From Mesocentrotus franciscanus (taxonomy: Eukaryota; Echinodermata; Echinoidea; Camarodonta; Strongylocentrotidae), in assembly GCA_037976565.1 (NCBI GenBank), contig CP137679.1:12406651-12470650 (forward strand): 64,000 nucleotides of DNA, written 5' to 3'. The stretch's first letter is position 1, and the number at the start of each line of letters is the position of its first letter. Under the pieces are notes generated by a model, which was given only the letters and a program-made list of their open reading frames with translations, searched no databases and was not told the origin of the DNA. Made by a program: the position numbers and the translations under genes. Positions 20,463 through 34,200 of this stretch are shown here, in pieces.

Positions 20463-23400
20463 CTAGGGAGATTAGGAAATTGGAAGTGTAACTTTGTTAA
20501 TTTGTATCAGTAGAATCAAAATCTTTAGGATTCTCACTCTCAATGCAGTGTCATCAATTAACACAGGGAGAATGGCATATACATGCAGTGAAACCTGTAT
20601 GTAAAGACCAGTAGCAAGAGACAAGAAAAGGGGTATTTATAGGCAGGTGGTCTTTATGTACAGGTTATCGTGGTAAAAAAGTGTGGTCTTTATGGACAGG
20701 TTGCCTTTCTAAACAGGTGGAGGCTATTAAATCAGGTTTGACTCTATATCAGTTTATTACTTAAACTGAATATTCTGCAGTAGCATATCCAGAAATTGAA
20801 TGAAAGTAGGATTGCAGTTTCCTAGGGCAGTGGCAGATCCATATGATTTTGTAAAAAATAAATAAAATAAAGGGGTGGGGGGGGGGTACAATAAAAAAAA
20901 AACTTGTTTAAAAATATGAAATGGGCACATGAAGATAATAACAAGGGGTACAGTATTAGAAATATACTTAGATATGCCACTGATTTTTCACACTTCGATT
21001 GTTTTCTTGCCTTTTATGCAATTTTGCTCGTTTGCCACACATGCAATTCTGCACAAGCAACAGGAAGCAATTGACCAAAGGATTGCTTTGTGCAACACAA
21101 AGGCTTTGCAGAATTACCCATTCAGACACCGGTATAGATTAATCTTGTACTGGAAACACTTAAATAATCTTGAAGCTTTTTGTATATCTACCCCATGAAA
21201 AATACAATGGGCACATGCAGATTATTTGTGTGTCATATAAGTAGAGGCAAAGGGTGGTTTGTCCCGTCCCTAAATCTGCTACCATCCCCTGGGTTGATAA
21301 GGGAACACCATCGTCAAATAGTTTAATGACATGGGTTCAAATCCCACCGCTGCCACATGTTATATTCATGTATTAGATGAATAGGCCTAATATAACCAAC
21401 AGACAGAAGTTCTAAACAGAGGATGTGATTCCCTTTACAGGGGGTGTCAGAATGTACATACACAGATCCACATGACATAGACAAACTACAAATTGTGGTA
21501 AAGGAGGACCAATATCTAATCAGTTACATGGTATGTATCAATATCCCACCGCTGCCAACATTATGAAGTCTATAACCATCGGCTTTAATCCCTGGTGTTG
21601 GTTCAATCAAATCAGGGTTCGGAATTTTCTCTAGGATGGAAGGATGAATGTACAATATTCCTATGCAGAACTACATGATGCATAAACTCTGCAAGGGGAT
21701 GGTAAAGGAGGACCAATGTCATCTTTTAGATGGCATGTGCTCAAATCCAAACCCTAGCACCATGCCAATACAAGACTAATAACCACACTATTCCACATTT
21801 GGGTTCAAAACAGAGGGCAGCATCTCCTCTATGGTATAAATGTAATAGCTATGCTCTACAGGAGAAGGTAGATTGCAGGATACCAGCTGAGATCCAAGTG
21901 ACTTTGACACATTGCAGGACCAATGTCAAATCATTTAAATGGCACAGGTTCATATCAAACCGCTATCACTATTATAAGATCAACAATATTATCCCAGATG
22001 CTGGTTCAAAACAGGATTATATCTCTTCTATAGTGATTACAACTTTCACAAATTCATAACTCTCATTTGTTGTACCAGTCTGCATCTCTGATGTTTCTTT
22101 TTATTTTATAGTAGTTGTCTAAACACGTTGGATTTCCTTTAATTACTGTGTATATGACACACATTTTTTTTTACTATGTTCACATCTCAGGAAGATAGGA
22201 AACAAACTTCTAAGGATAAAAATAGAAACCATCATATGGACAGGCTGACTGGTTCAAGTTTATGGTCAAGAAGACGAGTTTGAAGGCCATTGGTTTTGTT
22301 TTCAGTGAATGGTCAGAGAAAAAAGTAAGATATTTTGCTAATGTTAATGGACTACAGTCAATAAGGAAAATAATAACCAATGGTTCAATAATGAAGAGAG
22401 AGAGAGCAAGAACGAAAGAGAATAGAAAGTGGAGTGAGAGGCAGTAAGTGGAACTAAGAAAGAAAAGAGAGAGAGAGATAGAGAAATGGGGCAGCCCACT
22501 TCATGTATAATATATCAGTAAAGGTCACTCCATTGAACTTTATTTCACAAGTGACCTTGATACACAGCTTTGGCTGTAGCAGATTCACAGTATCTCACCT
22601 CCAAGCATTTTTCATGACATACTATCTCGTCTAGGTTGGGGTACCAGACACCACCGGCAGTGCACAGGATGACCTCATGCCTTCCCAGCAGGCCCCGCTC
22701 TCTGTAGGTGGCGCCCTCCATGGCAATCTGGTATGTCCGACCCAAACGACATTTAGCCTTGCAGATCGCCCCTATGAATAATTGATAAGACAACGAGGTA
22801 GAAATCGAGTTAGAGAGAGAATACACATCATTTAATGAAGAAATTTTAAGATGCATTTAAATCATGATGTGACATTTTACATTTGGTATGTTCACATCAA
22901 AGTAAGAGGTGCTGAAATAAGTGATAGAGAAAAACATGGGGATAAGCTTGTGGTAAATCATGAATCATGCGATTGAAGAGCGCATTGATTTGTGACATAC
23001 ATTTGCAAAGACTATTTATTGGGTCCTGAGGGATACAAAAATAGATCATCCCACACACTAACAATCGATAGTCATGCTGGTCTACGATAATGATATTTGA
23101 CAATGGTCGTTTTCTCTTTTTGGAGTGGGTTGAGAGCATTGCCAGGGGGAATGAAACTATGTCTAAAGATACTAGATTACAGAACAACAGTATAGACAGA
23201 GAAGAGAGGGAAAGAACAAGAGAAAGGAAAATAAGAAATGATCGAGAAATAGGAGAAAGTATATCAGGAGTTCGACTACCTGCGCCATGCCCTTGATGAC
23301 AGTCAACGATGACGTCAGAGGGTGGTACTGGTTCAGGGCAAGTGATTGATGGATCACATGGGGTGAACTCTTGGTCCCATTCACCGTCTTTGGCGCAGGT

Positions 23401-26400
23401 AATGGTGCTTGGAACCTGGTAATTACAAGTAACATTTTATAATATCAGTGTTATGATAGGGGTGTTGTGGTCGACTCTAGTGAATACGTCACCGGAATGT
23501 GAATCACATGGTTCGTGGTTCAAGCCCCGCTACAACACTAATGTCCTTTGGCAAAACATTAATCTGCATGTGCCACCCTTTACTCGGTGTATAGTGATGG
23601 GTACCTGGCAGAAATTTATTCCTTGAATGCTTTTAGCACCTCAGGGCAGCAGGGATAAAGCCATGGTAATAAATTACTTTGTAGGCACCTTGAGCATCCC
23701 CTGGGATGCACCTAGCAATTGCTGGGGTACTAATAATTGCAGGGAAAACAAAACTATTATCATTATTAACATCATTGTTAATATTATTATTAGTATTAAC
23801 AACGTTTATTATTGTTATCAATACCATTATTATAATTATTATCAATATTATTATGATCATTAATATCATTATTATCAATATTTGTACTCCTTTTCTTCTT
23901 CTTCATCTTGTTCTTGTTCTTATTCTTATTATAATTATTCTTATCACCATAAATAATATTGCTAGAACAGGTTGAGAGTGCATGGTACACTACTCTAGAA
24001 AGAATAGTTAAAGGAGAATAAAACTCAGCCATTTAAGTCTCATAATCCTGTACAGAGTAATATTAAAACTTGTTTGATACAAAAACTCGCTCATTCGAGC
24101 CTTCAGAGGTGGTTTTATTAACTATTTAATATGACACGCGTCGTCTGCTCGTGTACCACATAGGGAATCGCCATTTTCACGGCCTAAGCCTGTACCCCTG
24201 CCGAGTTGTGACGTGTCAGCGGGTAACTGCATTAGGAATTGCCCGGATGTGCGCCCTTCCGCCGTATGCATGTGTGTACTTAATATCGCAAAGAAGATGG
24301 TGTACTGCCAAGCGTTTGGGTGTAAAAACACCCCCGGAAAAGGACGCGAGAAGTCCTTTCACTCGATTCCTAACAAGGAAAAGCAACCGGAGTTGTTTAG
24401 GCAATAGGCTGCGGCGATGAAAGTTGAAAAATTCTTTAAAAAACAGCTACAAACACAGCCGTCATGATGTGATTTGTAGCGACCACTTCGTAGAGGAAGA
24501 CTTGGAGGACATGCGCAGTTTTCGCCTACTCCGCTCATACGTCACACGCTCACGATCGGCGGCGGCACTTTCGAAACAATGGCACATACGTCAATTCAGC
24601 TACTCAAGTCCCTCAAATTTTACAATTTTTTTTCTCTTTCGGTGAATATTTCATATGTGGCTCCTAGGGGTATGTAGCAAGTTATTAACGCCCATTTAGA
24701 CCACCAATCGACTCTGTAGTTTGGGTTTCGTTCTCCTTTAAGAATGTGAGCGGTATACTAGCAAGATAGCCTGCTATCGTACCACATATTTTCATCAAAT
24801 ATTTACCACATTTTCACCGGGGCAGTAGAGGGTACATTGACTTTTGTAGTTGAAGCCGTTGGTGCAGTTGAATAGTCCGTAATAGAGCAGACTAAGTGCC
24901 GGGCAGGTCACCTGTTCACATCCGTACCCTATCCACGTAGCGTTCTCGCTGCACTGATAGCGAGCAACCCGCGATGGTCTACAGAGGTTGAGATAGGATG
25001 AGTGAAAAATTAATCTTTTAAAGGAAGGGAATCCACTGACACTACTTCAGATTTACGTATACTGCCATCTGCTACTCACGATGTCCTGATGTGTCGACAG
25101 CAATGTCCCACAATGCATCACTAACTGAGTACGCGCGCGTGATCAGGTTGGGTACAGGAACCAGAAATCACTCTATGTATAATATACGCCTTTATCGAAA
25201 GATGGCGCAACTAAAAATACATTACAGCAGTGGTAGCGATTTTGTTAAAATACCCTGCCTTTAAGTATTTGAAGTTTGAAGTTCGGACTATATTTGTTCC
25301 ACATTTACATTAAAATAAAATCTAGGTTCTGATTCATACAAATTGAAGAGTAACAATTCAATACGGGGAGAGAACTTACATGAAGTATATTGTGCGGTAA
25401 AATGTAATGTATAATGTTTTGAGGGAAGTGTAAATACGACATTCAATATAAATTAATATTATGTTTCGCTTGTTTCATATATAGTTCACACAACTAAGTA
25501 TTATATAGTTTTTATCCATAAATCGTAGATGATGATTATTCACAGCAATATACGGCGCCATATAACTGTTTAAAAAAACAACATTCAAATGTGTTTTAAT
25601 ATTTGCCGAAACAGGTAAGTTTTAAAGATACCATGTCCCTTTTGCAGCAAACATCAGATTCTGTAGAACTTTGCAGGAACTATGAATATGTCATGTATGT
25701 CCTATTTGTGAAATTTAAACATTAGCAGTGTCCTAGTATTCAAATTATGCAAGGAAACCCGTTAACCTTCTAGACTTCACTGTCAGACACTATTGAGTGA
25801 CTGACATCTTTTTTTCTTTGGTAATAATTACATACATAAACTGAGCTGTAAGAGGTACATGAGCATTTGTGTACATCAATAACCCACTACTTGTAATGGC
25901 CAAAATTAAACTGAATCTTTGTGCACCACAAAACGTACGACCATTCGGTAAAAGGGTCTGAAAATCAGACTAATACTTAGGTGATTGCAATCACTTAAGT
26001 CGATTCGACAACTAATGGTCGTTATTTTCCCACTAAAAGCCATTTTCAAGCCCTTTCGTTTTGAGGGTAGTTCTAAATTAGTATTGTCTCTCAAATGACG
26101 TTGGAATTTAACCTTTTCATTTGTTTTGTCTGCAAATGGGACGTAATACCTTTAAGGCACGAGTATTAAAGGCTATATAAATGTAATTATCATCATCATC
26201 ATTACTATTATTATCACTATTATTATGATTGTTATTATTATGTTTATTATTATTATCTCAAAATTCTATAGCTTTTTTATTCATTTGCAGTAAAATTGAA
26301 AGAGAAAAATATATACAGAAAAACATTATGACTTACCGGCCCTTTTATAGACAGACGTGAATCCAGCCTTGCACCTGAATTTACAGGTGCTGCCGACATT

Positions 26401-28205
26401 GTGGCCGTCGCTTCTACAGTCTTGGCTCTGTAGCATGGCATGGGGTGGGGTGGGTGGGGCATCGCACAATACCTGACAAAACGACTGGGCGAGCGAGAAT
26501 AAGCCGTCTTCCTCGCACCGTAGGGTGTTATCCATGCCTGATTAAAAAGGGTGCCATATAATTCGGTTTTTAAATGATAAGGGGCATATGTTATAAAGTA
26601 GATAAAATTATTCAGGTGAGTTGGTTCAGTCGTTAAAGCGTCTGCCTGTCGAAAGAAAGATCGTGGGTTCGAATCCAACCAAGGCGTATGACTGAAGCCT
26701 GCATTGTGCGTTAATGTACACCTCCCCCGTTTCCTAGGCATCACCGTTCCCAAATTGTGGAATTGCCTCCCTCCTCTTCTCCATAATGCTCTATCCCTAC
26801 CCTTTTTTAAAACTATATTAAAAACCAACTTAATCAAATCCCTAAGCAATTAAACTTTTTAGATCTGTGATTTTGTTTTGTAGTAATTATTCCTGTTTGT
26901 ATTCTTGAAATGTATTATGAAACATTGTAATTTTGGTGCTGTTGTCCTAGCTCTATTGGGTAGAAGTATAATTTTTCACAAAAGGTTGCAAGGACAAACG
27001 CACCATGGCACATAGAAACATAGTATTAGGCGCATTAACAATTATCCGGGACAATTATCTTATAATCATTATTATTATTATACAGACATGTCCCCCCAAT
27101 ATTACCTTGTAATTTTGCGGGTGGGATGCATTTGAAGGTGCACTCGCTACCATACCGCGTCCCGGTCGGGCAGGCGGCCGTAGCCAGACTAGAGTCGAGC
27201 GGAGGCACCCACAATCCACCGCCTTACACATAATCGAAGGTCCCTCCCAACTTCCGGCGATATTCTGGAGCTTTTTTTTGCAGTAAAAGTGAATGAAAAA
27301 AAAAAAGTCCTTGATATTTAAGTATAAGGAGACGCGATGGCTCAATGGGTGGAGCAGTGTTATTGTAACCGGAAGGTCCCAGGATCGAAACCTATAGTCG
27401 ATGGGCTATACTTTCATTTGATAACACATTAATCCTCATTATAAAGTCCCTCAGAAAGGACTTAGCCGTCAGGTAAAACAAACTAACAAACTAAACCAAA
27501 CGAGATGTTTTTCAAGATATCCCCTAATTTTTTTCAAAAGGTCTGGATTTGAGGCCTTATTTCAGAAAATTATTTAAAATGGATTTGAAAAGAGAACATA
27601 GCCCCCCCCCCTTCCCCCGAAATCTTGTGTCTAGCTAGCATTTTCAGTGAACCATTTTAATAAGAAATTATGTTATCAAAAAATATATACCTATAAACAG
27701 TCTTTATTCATGACATGGAAAATGTTTTTAATGGATATGCCATTATAATTATATTGGTATATCCCATTCTGATTTATGTATGTTTTGTTCAGAAGACATT
27801 GAATCTATCAAACACTTATTTTGGGAATGCCCCTTAACTCGTCGATTCTTAGAAGATTTTGAAAAATATACCCACAAAAATGAAATTAAGTTAAAGTGTA
27901 ATGACTTCATCATTGGCATCCTAGGTGGAAATTATTCCTCTTTTAATTTCGTTATTTTGTATGCAAAATATTATATATTTTCCATGTTCTCAAAAGAAAT
28001 TGAAATATCATTATGAAGTTGAACAAACGATCTATGCGCAACAAGATAGGTTTATTTTATTTCTTGATAGATGGAGGCACGTCCAATTCATCTTAATACT
28101 TTAATCTTGTTTTTCATTGTGTCTTTCTTTGTCAAATGTATGTATCCATCATTTTGTACATTTGCTTATATTGTTTTATGCTTTGAGAATAAAGACTTTA
28201 TATGA

Positions 28206-28248
<43 letters not shown>

Positions 28249-31200
28249 TATTCATCAAAGAGATGTTTATTGCTACGAATAGATTAAAAGAAGAAAAAAA
28301 TTAAACAAAGATGAGTACACTGATATGAGAACATCAAAACGAAAGATTGAAGAATGGTTAAAAAAATCATTTAAACTTGGCTCCTGACTTTTGAAAACCA
28401 TGAATGTTGTATATGTAGGGTGATTTCATTTATTTATAGGCCAGTATATATTGCTTTAGGAATATGAGAGAAAACCTCTTACCACAACCGGTTTTGTTGG
28501 TCTATATCCCGACATGCACTGCACCTTACAGGTGTCGCCATCCGCGAGTCCAGTACAAGTCACATTTGAGTTCCGAATACTCGGTTTCTCCGCAACCGGT
28601 CTGTCGCATTGATAGTTCATGCACTGCCCCAATTTCGGATTGAAAACCTGGTTTCCTTGACACATTGATAATGCTATAGGATTCAAATAATCAAACGACC
28701 GAAGCCGAATACCCGAAATGGCGATTTGCGGTGAAGATAACCATAACTTTATGAATTGTGTGTATGCAAACGGTTTGCTGAGGTCATGACTAATGTCGAA
28801 GGAAATCTGGTTTGGATCACAAGTAACCGGGACATAGTCGGTTCGTTGAATGCGAGATAATCCTGTCGGGTCGAGAAGTTCTACAGATATCCGAGGATGT
28901 GAATCGTCAAAATCGAAAGAGCTGACTCCTGCTATGTGGATTATGACGGATGTTGCAATAACCGAATTCTCAAATTCGAGCTAGATATTGGAAAATAAAA
29001 AAAATTGTTAGAAGTGGTCTAAAACAATATCTATGCAACGACAGTTGTCACGCATGTCATGATACACTGATTAATTTAATACACCCTTTTTGTTTGTTTT
29101 TTAAATAAAATGAAGAAGCTTGTTTATTACATAATTATCATAATAATCCATGTACCTGAATAAGAGAAATCAATAAACTTTCACTTGATAATTTACCCCA
29201 CCTCATACAATTGTTTTCTTTGGAAGCAAACTGAAGTGTGCGTACGCGAATTAAACAGGCGAACGATGCAGCTGAATGCTACAGATTATTGTATTTTAAT
29301 TCTTTCATCTTTAGACATTTTCGGTTTGCAGCTGTTACCTTCAGCCAATAATCTGTTGAATTTTCGCGCCCTTCTCCGCACGGATACCATGCATCCTCTG
29401 CCGTTAGCTCTTGGATGCACTCCTGAAAAAGAAATAGATGAGAAGAGTTTCGGCACTCTGTATAATCACTGCAATACTACTGCTACAGGTGTTACTGTCA
29501 TAATCATCATCATTTATTAAAGTCAGAATTTCTCTCTTGCGAGGGGTTACTGACTTTCGCGCCATACTGACTCTCCCACCCTCCATTTCTTGTCTCGAGC
29601 ATCCTCTTCATTTAGACCAACCTTGCTTTCTTTCTTCACCATGATGTATATTTCCATGAAATCTTCGGTCTTCCTTTCCCTCTTGTGCCATCCACTTCAA
29701 GGTTCCATGCTCTTTTCACAGGTTCATCATCTTCCCTTCTGATCACATGACCCATCCGTCTTAATCCACTTCTTTACCACTTCCACCACAATTTCTTACA
29801 GAACCAACCTTTCTACTACATGTACTATTACCACTACCACTACTACTACTTCTTCTAATACCACTACCACTACCACTAGTAATAAGAATGATAATGATGA
29901 TGATGATAATAATAATAACAATAATAATAATCATTATAATAATAATAATTATTATTATAAATAGCGATAGTACCATTAATAATAATAATAACAGTAATAA
30001 TTATGATAGTAATAATAAACCGTTCTTGTAAAGCGCATATCACAATACGATATGTTGTCTCTTCGTACTTCCAAAGAAATTTGGATGCTATCATCCCAGC
30101 TTTAGCTCCGGCAGCCGTATTCAGGGCATAGTGCATTTTGAGGAATAAATCCTGTCAGGTATTAACAACTGGGTAGAGAGTGGTAATTGTTGATTTCTTC
30201 TCCTTGAAGGCATACAGTGCCCCGCGATTGGAATCGTATATTGATATGAATATTCGGAAATTCAATTAGAAAATATGCTTTCACATCTACTGCTGATAAA
30301 ACAAAAAGAATAGAGACGGATTATTAAAGGAAAATCTAACCTTGATAGCAAAGTTGTCTAGAATAAAGCAATACAATCAGAGAAGCATACTGATGAAAGT
30401 TTGAATAAAATCGGACAAAAAATTAAAAAGTTACGAATTTTTGAATGTTGCAATTACTATAGGTATGGGCTCTTCAAATTGGCTGAATTGATAATGTCTA
30501 TGTGATGTAGTGGTGGACGACTTTCCCATTTGCTCCCATACACAAAAGGACTAAAATGTCAACTTTTCATAAATGTATGACTCGGGATGGTCTTTTCTTT
30601 TTAGAGGACCTGTAATAACGTACTCTCCATGAAATATTTTGAGTAGTGCCCCGAGGGTGAAGGCACTTGGAAGAAAAACAGAAATAAGTGATATGTTTGT
30701 ACTCGACAAACGGGAGAGTAATCCGTCACTACGTCACAATCCACTGACAAAATCGCCGATTTGAGATTCGCAAAGCTGTAGTGATGTCATATTTCAAACA
30801 CTCATAACTTTCTTAATATTGGTCCGATTATTTCAAACTTTCGCCATTCTGTTTCTCTGATTTTTCTGCTTTCATTCAAATGAACTTATTAGAAGGGTTG
30901 GATTGCCTTTTAAAGGTTCTAGGACAATAACCCCCCGGAAAATTACCCCCCCCCCCAAGGGCAGCCACCCCGAGGTCAATTCCCCCTTGGACCATAACAC
31001 CACTCTCCAAAGACAATTGCCCCCCGTGAAAATTACCCCCATTGACAATCACCTACCCCCTCGAGGACAATTACCCCCGAAAAAATTAAAACCAGTTTAT
31101 TATCAGGGTGGACTTCCCCTGTAATGAACAGGAGGTAATTTTCTGGGGGTGGGGGGGGGGAGGGGTAATTGTCCTTGGGTGTAATTGTCCGGGGTGATTG

Positions 31201-34200
31201 TCCAGGGGGTAATTGTCCTGATACGATTATTAAGGTGTGAAAGGAATTATTTTACAAACTGAAGTTTTGACTAACCCTGCCTTGTCTTGGTTGCCCGAGT
31301 AGTGGTGTCACGGGGCAATTGGGTGCCTGGTAAATCGGGTTAGCTCTGGCGCTAGTAGCCCACTGGTCCGTGTAACCGGGTGGGGTGTAGAACCCACAGT
31401 CTAACTCACTGGTTGTCCGCTCGAACTCCTCGCATACGCCGTCTCCGACGTAGCGACGACATCGGCTTGGTTCCCCTTCGAGAGGGGAAAAAGATTACCA
31501 TAAAATTCTCAATGTCCTCGTGCAGTTTCAGAAAAATGCCATTAAAAGTTGATACAGCAGGTTTCTCAATAAGTTGACATAAAGAATGATTCCTCTGAAA
31601 TAGTGAAATTACCTTTTTCCTGAATTTTTCAAAACTGTTGTTTCCAAACATTAGACTTACTGTGTAAAACCTGCCGGACGAAATTGACGCAAGCCTGTGT
31701 TTAGGTCTTCCCCGTCCTTAAGAAATAATCTGAAACCTGTTACATACAGGTTCAGAATATTAGGACGGGGAAGCCCCAAAAAAGGCTTGCATCAATATTG
31801 TTATTTACATAAATCGGAAGAAGTAATTATTTTTCTTTAAAATAACATCTTGTTATGGTAGACTTCATTGCTATATACAGGGCCCTGTTTCATAAAACTT
31901 GTTATCAATAGCAAGTTAGAATAACTGTTATAAGCTACTGAAATCATGGTATCTTATTGGCTGACAGCTAATTTGTCGTAGAATTTTAGCATTTGTTATT
32001 GATAACAAGTTTGATGAAATAAGGCCAAATCAGGCACTGTCAGCAGGATAATGCTCTGTTTCAATAGGTAAGTGACGTCTTTAATTCGTAGACAAAGAGG
32101 ACCAACTTTAATGGCGCACCCATACAGAGGCATTATGCACCGCCATTTTCATTGCGATGATGTGGATTTGCATCCCACCGCTGCCACCGTTATAACGAAA
32201 ATAGTACTGAAGTGCTAACGTAACATTCGCTCGTCGTCCAGGTTGCTGGTTCCAAACAATACAGCATGCGCATTAGGTTCACCGCGAAAACATTCAAGCA
32301 ACGGGCTGGAGCAGGGCAAATTCAGTATTTGGCGCTGGAGTGATCATCACGCCATTTTGGGGGAACCAGTAACCATGACAACTTGGACAGTATGACGTCA
32401 CACTTCGGTACTCTATATCAGACAATCTACACGTTGATTCACGGATAACAAGGGCTTTACTACGGTCGTGGTATGATATAATTTTTTTTTTCTTTCAAAT
32501 AAATTCTTGTTCAATTTTTCTCAAAGCATATAACAGTATGAGCAAATGTAAAAAAAAAAATAGATATATACATTTGACAAAGAAAGGTACAATGAAAAAC
32601 AAGATTCTATAGTATTTAGATAAGTTGGACGTAATATGATATATACCAAATATGTGTAACGTCTGCCGTGAAATGGCAAGTATTTCAGCCAGGTTGCTGG
32701 TTCCAAACAATACAGCATGCGCATTAGGTTCACCGCGAAAACATTCAAGCAACGGGCTGGAGCAGGGCAAATTCAGTATTTGGCGCTGGAGTGATCATCA
32801 CGCCATTTTGGGGGAACCAGTAACCATGACAACTTGGACAGTATGACGTCACACTTCGGTACTCTATATCAGACAATCTACACGTTGATTCACGGATAAC
32901 AAGGGCTTTACTACGGTCGTGGTATGATATAATTTTTTTCTTTCAAATAAATTCTTGTTCAATTTTCTCAAAGCATATAACAGTATGAGCAAATGTAAAA
33001 AAAAAAATAGATATATACATTTGACAAAGAAAGGTACAATGAAAAACAAGATTCTATAGTATTTAGATAAGTTGGACGTAATATGATATATACCAAATAT
33101 GTGTAACGTCTGCCGTGAAATGGCAAGTATTTCAGCCAGGAAGATAACATAACAGAATATGACGTCATGGTGCATTTTAATATTTGTTATCATTATCATT
33201 TAGTTATTTATTTTTAGCGGTTATCTGGCCAAACAATTATTTTTCCACCTCACAGGAAAAACTTATACTATTATTTCAAAACGATTAACGTCGTCGAAAA
33301 GGCCTGCTTATTCCTTAGATTCAAAACTTCAAATGGCTAAATTCCAGAAGACCCTCGACAGATCACTTGTACTGAATGTTACAGCTGAACACTTGCGTAT
33401 ATACCCATGTTATGTTGCTTTATAAACGAAAATATGTAAAAATGAATAATTCAAATGGCTCATTTTCCTACCTTCACAAATGAAATGTCTTTCCAGATGG
33501 CACAGGCTGTCGCAACCATCACCATCTATATGGTTACCATCATCACATTCCTCGCTAATATCCGACAACCTGCAAAAAGGAGTAAAAGATCAATTCTCTG
33601 ACTCAATCATGTTATTTCTCTCATTTTTCCGTTTCCCCCTACTTTTCAAGATGGCGGCCGTTTTGCCACCTTGAATCCACCTAGCTGTTTCGATATCAGC
33701 ACTTCAAGTACCAACAATAGCATTATACGCAGCAAATATATGGGTGGTTTGTTTTTACCTGCAAATAATAATCTTTTAAAGTCCACTCCAAATTTTATTA
33801 AGTTAAACCGAAAATGGACATTCTTTTTGCCCAATTGATCGTGATCCCGGCAGCCACTGAGCAGCGCAAGATCGACATTGCTCTATCCCTTAATATTGTT
33901 GAACGCCAAACAAGGTAGCAGCAACTCCCATCTTTTAACGTCTTTTGGTATGACAGCTTTAAGTCCTCTCCAAAGGGCACTAGCGCATCGACCTGGTTTC
34001 GAACCCGGAACCTCCTGGTTACGAGAACACTGTTTTAACACTGAGCCATCGCGCCGCGCCTCCACATGTTCATATTTATAATGTTGAGAGCCATAATGGC
34101 GTTCATTTATACACGTGAGGGCTAGACTGATGTATGTAGGGATTTACCTCTCTGTTCTTCCATTGCCGCAGAACGGCTGGCCTCTAAGGTACCTAGCCGG

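Noticed and set aside
24297..24520. A functional THAP protein gene
   Set aside because: A stop codon and a frame change separate the two halves of the zinc finger.
26277..26849. 190-aa minus-strand ORF over PAPPA exon 15
   Set aside because: The correct sushi frame (CDAPPTPP...CKFRCKAGF) is a different one; this is a chance frame over exon 15 and flanking SINE sequence.
28209..28243. CRISPR-like or regularly spaced direct repeat arrays anywhere in the window
   Set aside because: The tandem repeats found (AT, GA, 37-bp, 157-bp, 195-bp and 450-bp units) are contiguous, not repeat-spacer arrays, and the genome is eukaryotic.
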